Both the position numbers and the translations under genes were made by a program. 18,676 bases of DNA from Bacteroidales bacterium (lineage in GTDB: Bacteria > Bacteroidota > Bacteroidia > Bacteroidales > UBA932): assembly GCA_017617475.1 (NCBI GenBank), contig JAFZWC010000016.1:1-18676 (forward strand), read 5' to 3'. Shown piece by piece: positions 1 through 6,399 of the stretch; position 1 is the stretch's first letter; each line of letters begins with the position of its first letter. The notes beneath the pieces were generated by a model that did not search any database, had not been told where the DNA came from, and was given only the letters and a program-made list of their open reading frames with translations.

Positions 1-1
1 C

Positions 2-97
2 TGCGACGACGCCGAGGCGGGAAAATGCTTTGTCGGCTCCGATGCGGAGATACTGAATAATGAAAGTTGGCAGGATGTGAGTAGAATAAACATGTAA
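2..97 (+). CDS. 3' end of an unrecognised protein (partial)
   Basis: An open frame runs from the window edge through 31 codons to a TAA at 95-97. It is read in frame 2, and the visible tail is acidic (it begins CDDAEAGKCFVGSD and ends VSRINM). A real gene is suggested by the clean open frame and by a terminator-like hairpin about 40 nt after the stop; too little is visible to name a family. It is convergent with the small amidase gene on the opposite strand. The gene starts to the left of the window. No function is proposed. Confidence 0.45.
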   Translation, partial: CDDAEAGKCFVGSDAEILNNESWQDVSRINM

Positions 98-136
98 ATA
101 GAGTTCGACAAATTCCCTGTTTATCGAAATGAATAG

Positions 137-172
137 GCCCCGACAGTCTAATAGGATTGCCGGGGCTTGTTT
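137..172 (+). terminator. Hairpin terminator between convergent genes
   Basis: The arms are 137-148 (GCCCCGACAGTC) and 155-166 (GGATTGCCGGGGC). They pair over about 11 positions, with one A-C mismatch and one G-U pair, around a 6-nt loop, followed by TTGTTT. The hairpin sits 40 nt after the stop of the partial + strand gene and about 20 nt beyond the stop of the - strand amidase, so it could serve both. The U-tract is interrupted, so it is moderate in strength. Confidence 0.55.
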
Positions 173-185
173 AGCGGATGTGAGA

Positions 186-776
186 CTATAATGAGAGGTA
201 CTGGAGGATTCCGTCTACATGGAGATTAACGATGGCCTGAGCACCTTCATCTGACTCAAGGAAGGCCACGTCTTCCCGATTATCCATGAAAAGGTTCTCT
301 GTCAGGACGGCCGGGCAGCTGGTGTGGCGGAGAATATAGAAGTTGCTTTCGATATCGGGATCTCCGTCCGTGTAGTCAGTTCTCAGGCGCATATCCGGAA
401 GCTGGACTTTGGCCGATTCGTAAAGGCAGCTTGCGAGGCTATCTGCGGCCGTTTGCCCCCTGGTAGTGTAACAGCTCCAGCCACGTGCTTTCATCCATTC
501 TTTACCCATTCCTGCAGCATTGACGTGAAGGGAGATGAGGATTACCGGCAAGTTGCCGGATTCCTGGCAAATCTGGTTGACACGTCGGCAGCGATCGGGG
601 AGGGGGATATCCTCCAGTTCCGGCACCAGGAGCCGGCAGTCCAGTCCCAAGGAGAAGAGGCGCTCTTTGATTTGAACGGCAAGGTTTCGTGTATAGGCGT
701 ATTCGCGGAAGAAGCCGTCCGGGCTTCGTTTGCCGGGAGTGTCAATACCATGGCCATTATCGAGAAGGATGATCAT
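186..776 (-). CDS. N-acetylmuramoyl-L-alanine amidase, Amidase_3 family (lysin-like)
   Basis: Predicted zinc amidase that cuts the bond between MurNAc and the stem-peptide L-Ala of peptidoglycan. The 196-residue protein is a bare catalytic domain. The expected zinc and catalytic residues are visible: H9 in DNGHG, E25 in FREYAYTRN, H84 in SLHVNA, and E160 in VLTENLFMDN. There is no signal peptide, lipobox, membrane segment or cell-wall-binding domain. This single-domain cytoplasmic form, beginning M-x-I-L-x-DNGHG-x-x-TPGKRSPDG, is of the kind found in Bacteroidales prophages and integrative elements, where it acts as a lysin. That contrasts with the exported SPOR-tailed amidase at 15655-16821. 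The ATG at 774-776 is the only good start; an 8-bp hairpin (779-802) lies directly upstream of it. No clear TAnnTTTG promoter was found upstream. The family is secure; the phage or element origin is inferred. Confidence 0.9.
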   Translation of the reverse strand: MIILLDNGHGIDTPGKRSPDGFFREYAYTRNLAVQIKERLFSLGLDCRLLVPELEDIPLPDRCRRVNQICQESGNLPVILISLHVNAAGMGKEWMKARGWSCYTTRGQTAADSLASCLYESAKVQLPDMRLRTDYTDGDPDIESNFYILRHTSCPAVLTENLFMDNREDVAFLESDEGAQAIVNLHVDGILQYLSL

Positions 777-778
777 AG

Positions 779-802
779 TTGCAGTCTTTGTTCCGACTGC
801 AA
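779..802 (-). promoter_or_regulatory. Hairpin directly upstream of the lysin-like amidase start
   Basis: TTGCAGTC (779-786) and GACTGCAA (795-802) form a perfect 8-bp inverted repeat with an 8-nt loop, ending 2 nt before the amidase start codon on the - strand. In the mRNA it would occupy the ribosome-binding region, so it may limit translation. A role is inferred only from its position. Confidence 0.35.
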
Positions 803-958
803 TATGAAGATATAATGTGGAAATAACTATATCCAGGAAATTCCATTATCTTTGTAACGGAAGTCCATAGCGATGGGCTTTTAATAACGCACTGTCCTGG
901 GAACTGACCTCTGGTTGGTTTCCAGGCTTTATTTCAGAAACAGCGAGGCAATTGAAAG

Positions 959-980
959 GATGTAGCCAAGATGTAGCCAA
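959..980. repeat. Tandem 11-bp direct repeat beside tRNA-Phe
   Basis: GATGTAGCCAA occurs twice, back to back and exactly (959-969 and 970-980), 46 nt beyond the 3' end of the tRNA-Phe gene. Short tandem direct repeats beside a tRNA 3' end resemble arm-type recombinase sites of an integrated element. This is an inference; no integrase lies in the window. Confidence 0.6.
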
Positions 981-996
981 CTTTTGGAAAAGAAAA

Positions 997-1020
997 TGCC
1001 CTACAGCTACGTGTAGGGCA
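997..1020 (-). terminator. Rho-independent terminator of tRNA-Phe
   Basis: A perfect 9-bp stem, TGCCCTACA (997-1005) with TGTAGGGCA (1012-1020), encloses a 6-nt loop. On the - strand it begins 5 nt after the encoded CCA end of tRNA-Phe and is followed by TTTTCTTTT. This is a standard intrinsic terminator. Reading the other way it is followed only by CATTTT, so it could also stop weak + strand transcription. Confidence 0.8.
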
Positions 1021-1025
1021 CATTT

Positions 1026-1101
1026 TGGTGGTGCTGGGAAGAATCGAACTGCCGACACATGGATTTTCAGTCCATTGCTCTACCATCTGAGCTACAGCAC
1101 C
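1026..1101 (-). tRNA. tRNA-Phe (anticodon GAA)
   Basis: Read on the - strand, a 76-nt cloverleaf starts GGTGCTG and ends CAGCACC-A-CCA, with the CCA encoded. The acceptor stem is a perfect 7 bp. The D arm is GCTC/GAGC. The anticodon stem is ATGGA/TCCAT with loop CTGAAAA, giving anticodon GAA. The T arm is GGCAG-TTCGATT-CTTCC, which leaves one internal C-U mismatch (the C at 1051 against the T at 1039); the family would normally have a full pair there. It has its own promoter (1117-1147) and intrinsic terminator (997-1020), so it is a single-gene transcription unit. Confidence 0.95.
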
Positions 1102-1116
1102 AATTGTTTGGGATTG

Positions 1117-1147
1117 CAAAGGTAAGACTTTTTTATGAGATTCCAAA
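1117..1147 (-). promoter_or_regulatory. Promoter of tRNA-Phe (Bacteroidetes type)
   Basis: On the - strand the -7 box TACCTTTG (1117-1124) matches TAnnTTTG. A -33 TTTG box (1144-1147) lies 19 nt upstream of it. The predicted start is about 7-10 nt before the tRNA 5' end at 1101. Confidence 0.75.
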
Positions 1148-1186
1148 TTTTTTTACGAAATTTGAAGGATAGAAAAGAACGACTGA

Positions 1187-1738
1187 ATGCTGCCCAAAGA
1201 CAATACCAGAAGATGGAAGATTCTCTCCAGCGAGTACCTGTTCAGAAGGCCCTGGCTTACAGCGCGTAAGGACCAGGTGCTGCTGCCGGACGGCCGGGTG
1301 AACCCGGAGTATTACGTGGTGGAGTACCCGGACTGGGTGAACGTGATAGCCATTACAAAGGATGGCCATTTTGTGATGGAAAGGCAGTACAGGCATGCCG
1401 TGGGGATGACGTGCTACGAGCTCCCGTGCGGGGTAATGGAAGAGGGCGAAACGCCCCTGCAGGCCGCCCAGAGGGAACTGGCCGAAGAAACCGGCTACGG
1501 AAAAGGGGAGTGGTGCCTCATCATGGATATAACCCCCAACCCCAGTTCCATGTCCAACTTCACGCACTGCTTCCTGGCCAAGGGCGTGGAGAGAATCGGC
1601 CAGCCACATCTGGACGCCACCGAAGAACTGGAAGTGCACCTGCTCACGGAAGAAGAAGTGAAAACGCTCCTGCGTGAAAACCAGCTCATTCAGTCGCTCA
1701 TGATTTCCCCGCTTCTCAAATACTTCTCCGGCCTATGA
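1187..1738 (+). CDS. NUDIX hydrolase, ADP-ribose pyrophosphatase-like
   Basis: Predicted Mg2+-dependent hydrolase of a nucleoside diphosphate linked to another moiety; the layout is closest to the ADP-ribose or sugar-nucleotide pyrophosphatase branch. The Nudix box is complete at residues 82-104: G82, E88, then R96-E97-L98-A99-E100-E101-T102-G103, matching GX5EX7REUXEEXGU. The 183-residue length is normal for a single-domain enzyme, and there is no signal peptide. The start is the ATG at 1187. Upstream there is only a weak promoter match (GAAATTTG, 1157-1164). It is the first gene of a three-gene operon. Its stop overlaps the next start as ATGA (1735-1738), which suggests translational coupling to the HD-domain gene. 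The family is certain; the exact substrate cannot be read from the sequence. Confidence 0.9.
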   Translation: MLPKDNTRRWKILSSEYLFRRPWLTARKDQVLLPDGRVNPEYYVVEYPDWVNVIAITKDGHFVMERQYRHAVGMTCYELPCGVMEEGETPLQAAQRELAEETGYGKGEWCLIMDITPNPSSMSNFTHCFLAKGVERIGQPHLDATEELEVHLLTEEEVKTLLRENQLIQSLMISPLLKYFSGL

Positions 1739-2361
1739 TTCCGCAGTCGCTTGTCCAATACATTGAGAAAGAGGTTATTCCGCAGTATGCGGCCTTTGAC
1801 AAAGCGCACCGCGAAGACCACGCCCGCAGCGTAGTGGAAAGGGCCCTCACCATGGCGCGTAACATGGACGGCATACGCGAAGATATGCTTTACACGGCCG
1901 CCGCCTGCCACGACCTTGGCCTTAGTGTGAACCGCGAAACCCATCACCTGGAAAGCGGCCGCATCATAAGGGCCGATGAACGGCTTCGGGAATGGTTCAC
2001 CCCCGAAGAGATAGAAACCATAGCCCAGGCGGCAGAGGATCACCGGGCCAGCGCCAAAACGCCTCCCAGAAGCATCTACGGGGCATTGGTGGCCGAAGCT
2101 GACCGCATGATTGTGCCGGAAACCATTATCCGGCGCACCATCCAGTTCGGCCTTTCCCATTATCCGGAACTGGAGAAGGAAGGACACTGGGAGCGCACGC
2201 TGGAGCACTTGAACGAAAAATACGCCGAAGGCGGCTATCTCAAACTCCTGATCAAGGGCTCTCCCAATGAGGCCCCGCTGGCCGAGCTGAGAAGCATTAT
2301 CCACGATACAGACAGGCTTAGAGCCATTTTTGATAAACAATTCGCAGAAGAGACGCTATGA
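1735..2361 (+). CDS. HD-domain protein, putative metal-dependent phosphohydrolase
   Basis: The 208-residue protein carries HD-superfamily signatures: H29 in the AHREDHARSVVE helix, the H59-D60 doublet in AAACHDLGL, further histidines at 70-71, and an aspartate in VAEADRM near residue 125. These would bind one or two divalent metals and support phosphomonoester or phosphodiester hydrolysis. There is no RelA/SpoT synthetase domain, GGDEF, PAS or membrane segment, so this is a stand-alone small HD protein with no assigned substrate. It is coupled at both ends by 4-nt ATGA overlaps, to the NUDIX gene upstream and the FAD/Fe-S oxidoreductase downstream. Co-translation suggests that the three products work on related metabolites. 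The superfamily is clear; the reaction is unknown. Confidence 0.85.
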   Translation: MIPQSLVQYIEKEVIPQYAAFDKAHREDHARSVVERALTMARNMDGIREDMLYTAAACHDLGLSVNRETHHLESGRIIRADERLREWFTPEEIETIAQAAEDHRASAKTPPRSIYGALVAEADRMIVPETIIRRTIQFGLSHYPELEKEGHWERTLEHLNEKYAEGGYLKLLIKGSPNEAPLAELRSIIHDTDRLRAIFDKQFAEETL

Positions 2362-5159
2362 TGGAAGCCTTTCTCAAGGCCGTGAAGAACGTATTACCGG
2401 CCGACAGAATCTATACCGACGAGCTCCGCACCCTGGCCTGGGGAACGGACGCCGGCGAATACAAATTAACCCCCAAGGTGGTGCTGAGGGCTGCCGATGA
2501 GCAGGAAGTGTCCCGGGTGCTGGAACTGGCGTCCCAGTTCGGCCTTCCCGTCACCTTCCGCGCTGCCGGTACGGCGCTTTCCGGGCAGTCCATCTCCGAC
2601 AGCATCCTGTTGGTTGCCGGCAAGCACTGGGAGAAGTGGCAGTATCACGACGATACCACCGTAACCCTGCAGCCGGGCATTGTCGGCGCCAAGGTAAATC
2701 AGCACCTGGCGCCCTTCGGCAGGCATTTCGGCCCCGATCCGGCCTCTATAGGCAGCTACATGGTGGGCGGCATTGTGAACAACAACGCCTCCGGCATGAG
2801 CTGCGGCACGCACGCGAATTCGGACAAGATGCTTCTGAGCGCCCGCATGGTTCTGGCCGACGGCACCGTGCTGGATACCGCCTCCGAAGAATCCAAATCG
2901 GCCTTCCGCAAAAGCCACCCGGAAATTGTAGAAGGCATTGAAGCCCTGCGAAAGGAAGTAATGGCCGATGAAAAACTGGCCGAGCGCATCCGCTACAAAT
3001 ACTCCATCAAAAATGTTACCGGCCTGAATATCAGGCCTCTGGTGGCTTACGAAGACCCGTTCGAGATTCTGGCGCACCTGCTGGTGGGCTCGGAGGGCAC
3101 GCTGGCCTTCCTCTCGGAGGTTACCATGAAGACGCTACCCATCACGCCCTACAAGGCCAGCGCCATGATCTACTTCCCGGATATTGTGACGGCCGCAAAG
3201 GCCGTGGTGGCCATGAAAGCCAACAACATTTCGGCCGCCGAACTGCTGGACAAGCGCAGCCTTACTTCCGTAAACGACCCTCATCTAAAGGCCGATGTGC
3301 CCGATTTGACGGCCGTTCTTACTGAGACCCAGGCGCAGACGCCGGAAGCCCTGCAGGAGCAGATAGAGGCCATTACAGCCACGCTGAAGCCTTTCGGCGT
3401 GGAAGTACGCTTCTCTACGGATCCCAAGGAGGTGGCGCAGTACTGGGCCATCCGTTCCGGCATTTTCCCCACGGTGGGCGGCCTGCGTAAGGAGGGAACC
3501 ACCTGCCTCATTGAAGACATTGCCTTCCACATTGAGGACCTTCCCGCCGCCACGGCGGACCTTTCGGCCCTGCTGGACCGCCACGGGTACGACGATTCCT
3601 GTATTTATGGCCATGCCCTGGAAGGGAACTTCCATTTCATTATCAATCAGGCGTTTGAGACGCGTGAAGACATTGAGCGTTACGACGCCATGATCCGCGA
3701 TGTGGTGGAACTGGTGGTGGCCAAATACGACGGCTCCCTTAAGGCGGAGCACGGCACCGGCCGCAACATGGCCTCCTTTGTGGAATACGAGTGGGGAGAG
3801 AAGGCTTTCGGCCTTATGAAACGCATCAAGGCCCTGCTGGACCCGAAGGGCATCCTGAATCCCGGCGTCATCTTCAACGAGGACAAAGAGTGCTATCTGA
3901 AGCACTTGAAGAGGGTTCCGGTGCTACACCCGGAGCACGAGGATGTGGCCGATGTCTATGCCCGCATCAATAAGTGCATAGAATGCGGCTTCTGCGAGGT
4001 GAACTGCGTTTCCTGCGGTTTCACGCTCAGTTCCCGCACTCGTATAGTGGTACAAAGGGAAATTGCCCGCCGAAAAGCGGCAGGGGAGCCCTGGGAGGCC
4101 CTGGAGAAGGCTTTCAAGTATCCCGGACAGGTAACCTGCGCCGGGGACGGCCTGTGCTCCACGTCCTGCCCCATGGGCATCAATGTGGCCGATCTAACCC
4201 ACGAGCTCAGGCGTAACAATCTGGGGCCCGCCGGCAACTGGCTGGGCGCCTGGGTGGCCGAGCATTTCCGCGGCACCAAGGCTTTTGTGAAAGGTTCGCT
4301 GGGCCTGGCCAATGCCGGACGCACTGTGCTTGGAAAGACGGCCATGGGCGGCTTGGGAAAGGGCCTGCACGCTTTGGGAATGCCGCTTTGGACACCGGAA
4401 CTTCCGCTTCCGGTAAAGATACGTAAACCCTTGCAACAAAGCCAGGAGAATAAGGTTGTCTATTTCCCCAGCTGCCTGAATCAGACCATGGGACGTGCGC
4501 CCAAGGACAAGGTGAAGCCGCTTAACCAGGAAATGGTTGAACTGCTTAACAAAGCCGGTTACGAGGTGGTGTTCCCGGCCGGCATGGAGAGCCTGTGCTG
4601 CGGTACCATCTGGGAAAGCAAAGGCATGCCGGAAGTGGCCGACAAGAAGCTGAAAGAACTGGAGGCTGCGCTTTGGGAAGCATCGGCCCAGGGGAAATAT
4701 CCCGTGCTTTGCGACCAGAGTCCCTGCCTGCACCGCATGCGCGCGCACATCAAAACCATGCCCCTGTACGAGCCGGCCGAATTCATTGCCAAGTTCCTGG
4801 CCGACAAGCTGGACTTCCATCCCTGCGACACGCCCGTTGCCGTGCACGTGACCTGTTCCATGCGCCTGATGGGGCTGAAGGACGTGATCATCGGCCTGGC
4901 AAAGAAATGCTCCACGCAGGTTTATGTGCCTGAAGATATCGGTTGCTGCGCCTATGCCGGCGACAAGGGCATGACGCATCCCGAACTCAATGCGTACGCG
5001 TTAAGGAAGCTGAAACCGGCCCTGGAGGCCCATGGAATTAAGGAAGGCTATTCCAACAGCCGTACCTGCGAGATAGGCCTCTCTACCAATGGCGGAATTA
5101 CCTACCGCTCCATTGTTTATCTGGTGAACGCGTATACTACGCCGAAAGGTGCTCGATAA
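2358..5159 (+). CDS. FAD-binding and 4Fe-4S D-lactate dehydrogenase-like oxidoreductase
   Basis: The 933-residue fusion has the layout of the long D-lactate / 2-hydroxyacid dehydrogenases (GlcD-like flavin part plus GlcF/GlpC-like Fe-S part). Residues about 35-260 form the FAD-binding domain (RAAGTALSGQ at 68-77, the Gly-rich IGSYMVGGIVNNNASG near 131-146, VGSEGTLAF near 243-251). Residues about 265-507 form the FAD-oxidase C-terminal domain, ending in HGTGRN and DPKGILNPGVIF. Two cysteine clusters follow: C540, C543, C546 and C550, then C594, C600 and C604 followed by Pro. The last third carries CCG-type motifs (LCCGTIW and IGCCAYAG, with VHVTCSMR between them). The expected role is to oxidise a 2-hydroxyacid, probably D-lactate, and pass electrons to a membrane carrier. 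There is no signal peptide. The start overlaps the HD gene stop as ATGA; the last 23 bp overlap mntP on the opposite strand. The substrate is inferred from the family. Confidence 0.9.
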   Translation: MMEAFLKAVKNVLPADRIYTDELRTLAWGTDAGEYKLTPKVVLRAADEQEVSRVLELASQFGLPVTFRAAGTALSGQSISDSILLVAGKHWEKWQYHDDTTVTLQPGIVGAKVNQHLAPFGRHFGPDPASIGSYMVGGIVNNNASGMSCGTHANSDKMLLSARMVLADGTVLDTASEESKSAFRKSHPEIVEGIEALRKEVMADEKLAERIRYKYSIKNVTGLNIRPLVAYEDPFEILAHLLVGSEGTLAFLSEVTMKTLPITPYKASAMIYFPDIVTAAKAVVAMKANNISAAELLDKRSLTSVNDPHLKADVPDLTAVLTETQAQTPEALQEQIEAITATLKPFGVEVRFSTDPKEVAQYWAIRSGIFPTVGGLRKEGTTCLIEDIAFHIEDLPAATADLSALLDRHGYDDSCIYGHALEGNFHFIINQAFETREDIERYDAMIRDVVELVVAKYDGSLKAEHGTGRNMASFVEYEWGEKAFGLMKRIKALLDPKGILNPGVIFNEDKECYLKHLKRVPVLHPEHEDVADVYARINKCIECGFCEVNCVSCGFTLSSRTRIVVQREIARRKAAGEPWEALEKAFKYPGQVTCAGDGLCSTSCPMGINVADLTHELRRNNLGPAGNWLGAWVAEHFRGTKAFVKGSLGLANAGRTVLGKTAMGGLGKGLHALGMPLWTPELPLPVKIRKPLQQSQENKVVYFPSCLNQTMGRAPKDKVKPLNQEMVELLNKAGYEVVFPAGMESLCCGTIWESKGMPEVADKKLKELEAALWEASAQGKYPVLCDQSPCLHRMRAHIKTMPLYEPAEFIAKFLADKLDFHPCDTPVAVHVTCSMRLMGLKDVIIGLAKKCSTQVYVPEDIGCCAYAGDKGMTHPELNAYALRKLKPALEAHGIKEGYSNSRTCEIGLSTNGGITYRSIVYLVNAYTTPKGAR

Positions 5160-5706
5160 GGATTCGGACACCAATGCACAACAGAATAATGCCGCCCAGT
5201 AACTCTGGGCGCATTTTTTTGTTGACGACCTCGCCGAAGCGTACGCCCAGGCCGAAGCCCAGGAGGCTCATGAGGAAAGATACCAGGCCGATGGCACCCA
5301 GCGGAAGCGCCATGGAAGAAATGGTGTTATATCCCGTGCAGGCGTAGGAAATGCCCACGGCCAGGGCGTCGATGCTGGTGGCTATAGCCAGGGCCAACTG
5401 GGTTTTGAGTCCGCGGGGATTCATGTGGGCTTCCTCTTCGGCCTTGAAGGAATCTATGATCATTTTGCCGCCGATGAAGGCCAGCATGCCAAAGGCAATC
5501 CAATGGTCCACGGCCTCCAGATACTGGCTGAAGTTGGTGGTGAGAGCCCAGCCGATAAGGGGCATCATGGCCTGGAACAAGCCAAAGAAGAACGCCAGAC
5601 GAAGGACCAGTCCCGTTTCCCACTTGCGCACAATGACCCCGCAAACCACGGATACGGCAAAGCAATCCATGGCCAAAGCCAGCGCTATAAGGAAGTGTTC
5701 CAACAT
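5137..5706 (-). CDS. mntP: Manganese efflux pump MntP
   Basis: Small inner-membrane exporter that removes excess Mn2+ from the cytoplasm. The protein is almost entirely hydrophobic, with about six predicted helices. It has the two aspartate motifs typical of MntP (formerly DUF204/YebN): MDCFAVS near residue 14 and SIDALAVG about two-thirds along. I start it at the ATG at 5704-5706 (MLEHFLIALAL, 189 aa) and not at the in-frame TTG at 5716-5718. The TTG lies inside the -7 promoter box (5716-5723), so it should not be in the transcript. The resulting leader is only a few nucleotides. The 3' end overlaps the oxidoreductase gene tail-to-tail by 23 bp. The length fits the family. No yybP-ykoY Mn riboswitch can fit in such a leader. 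Confidence 0.92.
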   Translation of the reverse strand: MLEHFLIALALAMDCFAVSVVCGVIVRKWETGLVLRLAFFFGLFQAMMPLIGWALTTNFSQYLEAVDHWIAFGMLAFIGGKMIIDSFKAEEEAHMNPRGLKTQLALAIATSIDALAVGISYACTGYNTISSMALPLGAIGLVSFLMSLLGFGLGVRFGEVVNKKMRPELLGGIILLCIGVRILIEHLSA

Positions 5707-5711
5707 TATAG

Positions 5712-5743
5712 TTTGCAAAGTTAGTTAAAAAGTCGTACTTTTG
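5712..5743 (+). promoter_or_regulatory. Promoter of the NlpC/P60-like lipoprotein gene
   Basis: The -33 box TTTG (5712-5715) and -7 box TACTTTTG (5736-5743) are 20 nt apart, a good Bacteroidetes promoter. The predicted start is about 12-15 nt before the ATG at 5764. It overlaps the divergent mntP promoter, so the two may compete. Confidence 0.7.
5716..5723 (-). promoter_or_regulatory. -7 promoter box of mntP
   Basis: On the - strand TAACTTTG matches TAnnTTTG. No convincing -33 box is present 19-20 nt upstream. A start about 5 nt downstream (near 5710) gives an almost leaderless mRNA for the ATG at 5706. Confidence 0.5.
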
Positions 5744-5763
5744 TTAATCTATTTAGCAGAATA

Positions 5764-6396
5764 ATGAAAAAGGGACTCCTTTTCATAGCTTGTATAGTCT
5801 TTCTGGCTTTTTCCTGCAAACAGGCCAGTCCGGAACCCTTCCAGACCGGTGACCTGGTGTTTGTGAACCTGCCTCTCAAGAAAGTTGACGGCCAGGACAG
5901 TACCAAAACCACCCTCATCCACGTAGGAATCCTGGAAGTGGATCAGCAAGATTCCCTCTGGATTGTGGATGTCACGCTCAAGCACGGGGTAATGCGGGAT
6001 TCCCTGGCTACCTTCTTCCGGGATTTCAAACGCAGCAACGGTAAGTATCCGGAAATGATTGTGATGCGCCTCAAAGACACCACCCATGTGGCGGATTATG
6101 TGCGGAAGGCGGAATCCTTTATCGGCCAGCCCTACGATTTTGACTTTGAGCCCGACAACGGAGCCCTGTACTGCACCGAGCTGGTATACGACAGCTATGT
6201 AACGCCGGATGGGGAGCATCTTTTCAAAGAAATCTCCATGAATTTCAAGGAAGAAGACGGTAACTACTCCATCTATTGGCAGAATCTCTTCAACCGTATC
6301 AATGTTCCCATTCCTCAGGGCCACATGGGAACAACTCCGGATTCCATGATGGAGTCGGAGTGCCTCAGGCCTGTTCGCAATTCGCTTGTAAAATAA
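5764..6396 (+). CDS. YiiX-like permuted NlpC/P60 lipoprotein
   Basis: The 210-residue protein begins with a lipoprotein signal peptide (MKKGLLFIACIVFLAFSC) whose lipobox cysteine is C18, so the mature protein should be lipid-anchored at the envelope. The body resembles the YiiX/YebB circularly permuted NlpC/P60 group of papain-like thiol hydrolases. FQTGDLVFVN opens the domain, H53 lies in LIHVGILEV, and the putative nucleophile C137 lies in ALYCTELVYDSY with E139 beside it. In the permuted group the histidine precedes the cysteine, as here. Likely substrates are peptidoglycan peptides or other amide or ester bonds, but the activity is not shown by sequence. It has its own promoter, divergent from mntP, and ends 3 bp from the convergent DUF1846 gene with no terminator between them. 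Confidence 0.82.
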   Translation: MKKGLLFIACIVFLAFSCKQASPEPFQTGDLVFVNLPLKKVDGQDSTKTTLIHVGILEVDQQDSLWIVDVTLKHGVMRDSLATFFRDFKRSNGKYPEMIVMRLKDTTHVADYVRKAESFIGQPYDFDFEPDNGALYCTELVYDSYVTPDGEHLFKEISMNFKEEDGNYSIYWQNLFNRINVPIPQGHMGTTPDSMMESECLRPVRNSLVK

Positions 6397-6399
6397 GCC

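Noticed and set aside
324..815. 163-codon + strand frame opposite the small amidase gene
   Set aside because: The - strand frame has all four amidase active-site motifs; the + strand product resembles nothing I recognise.
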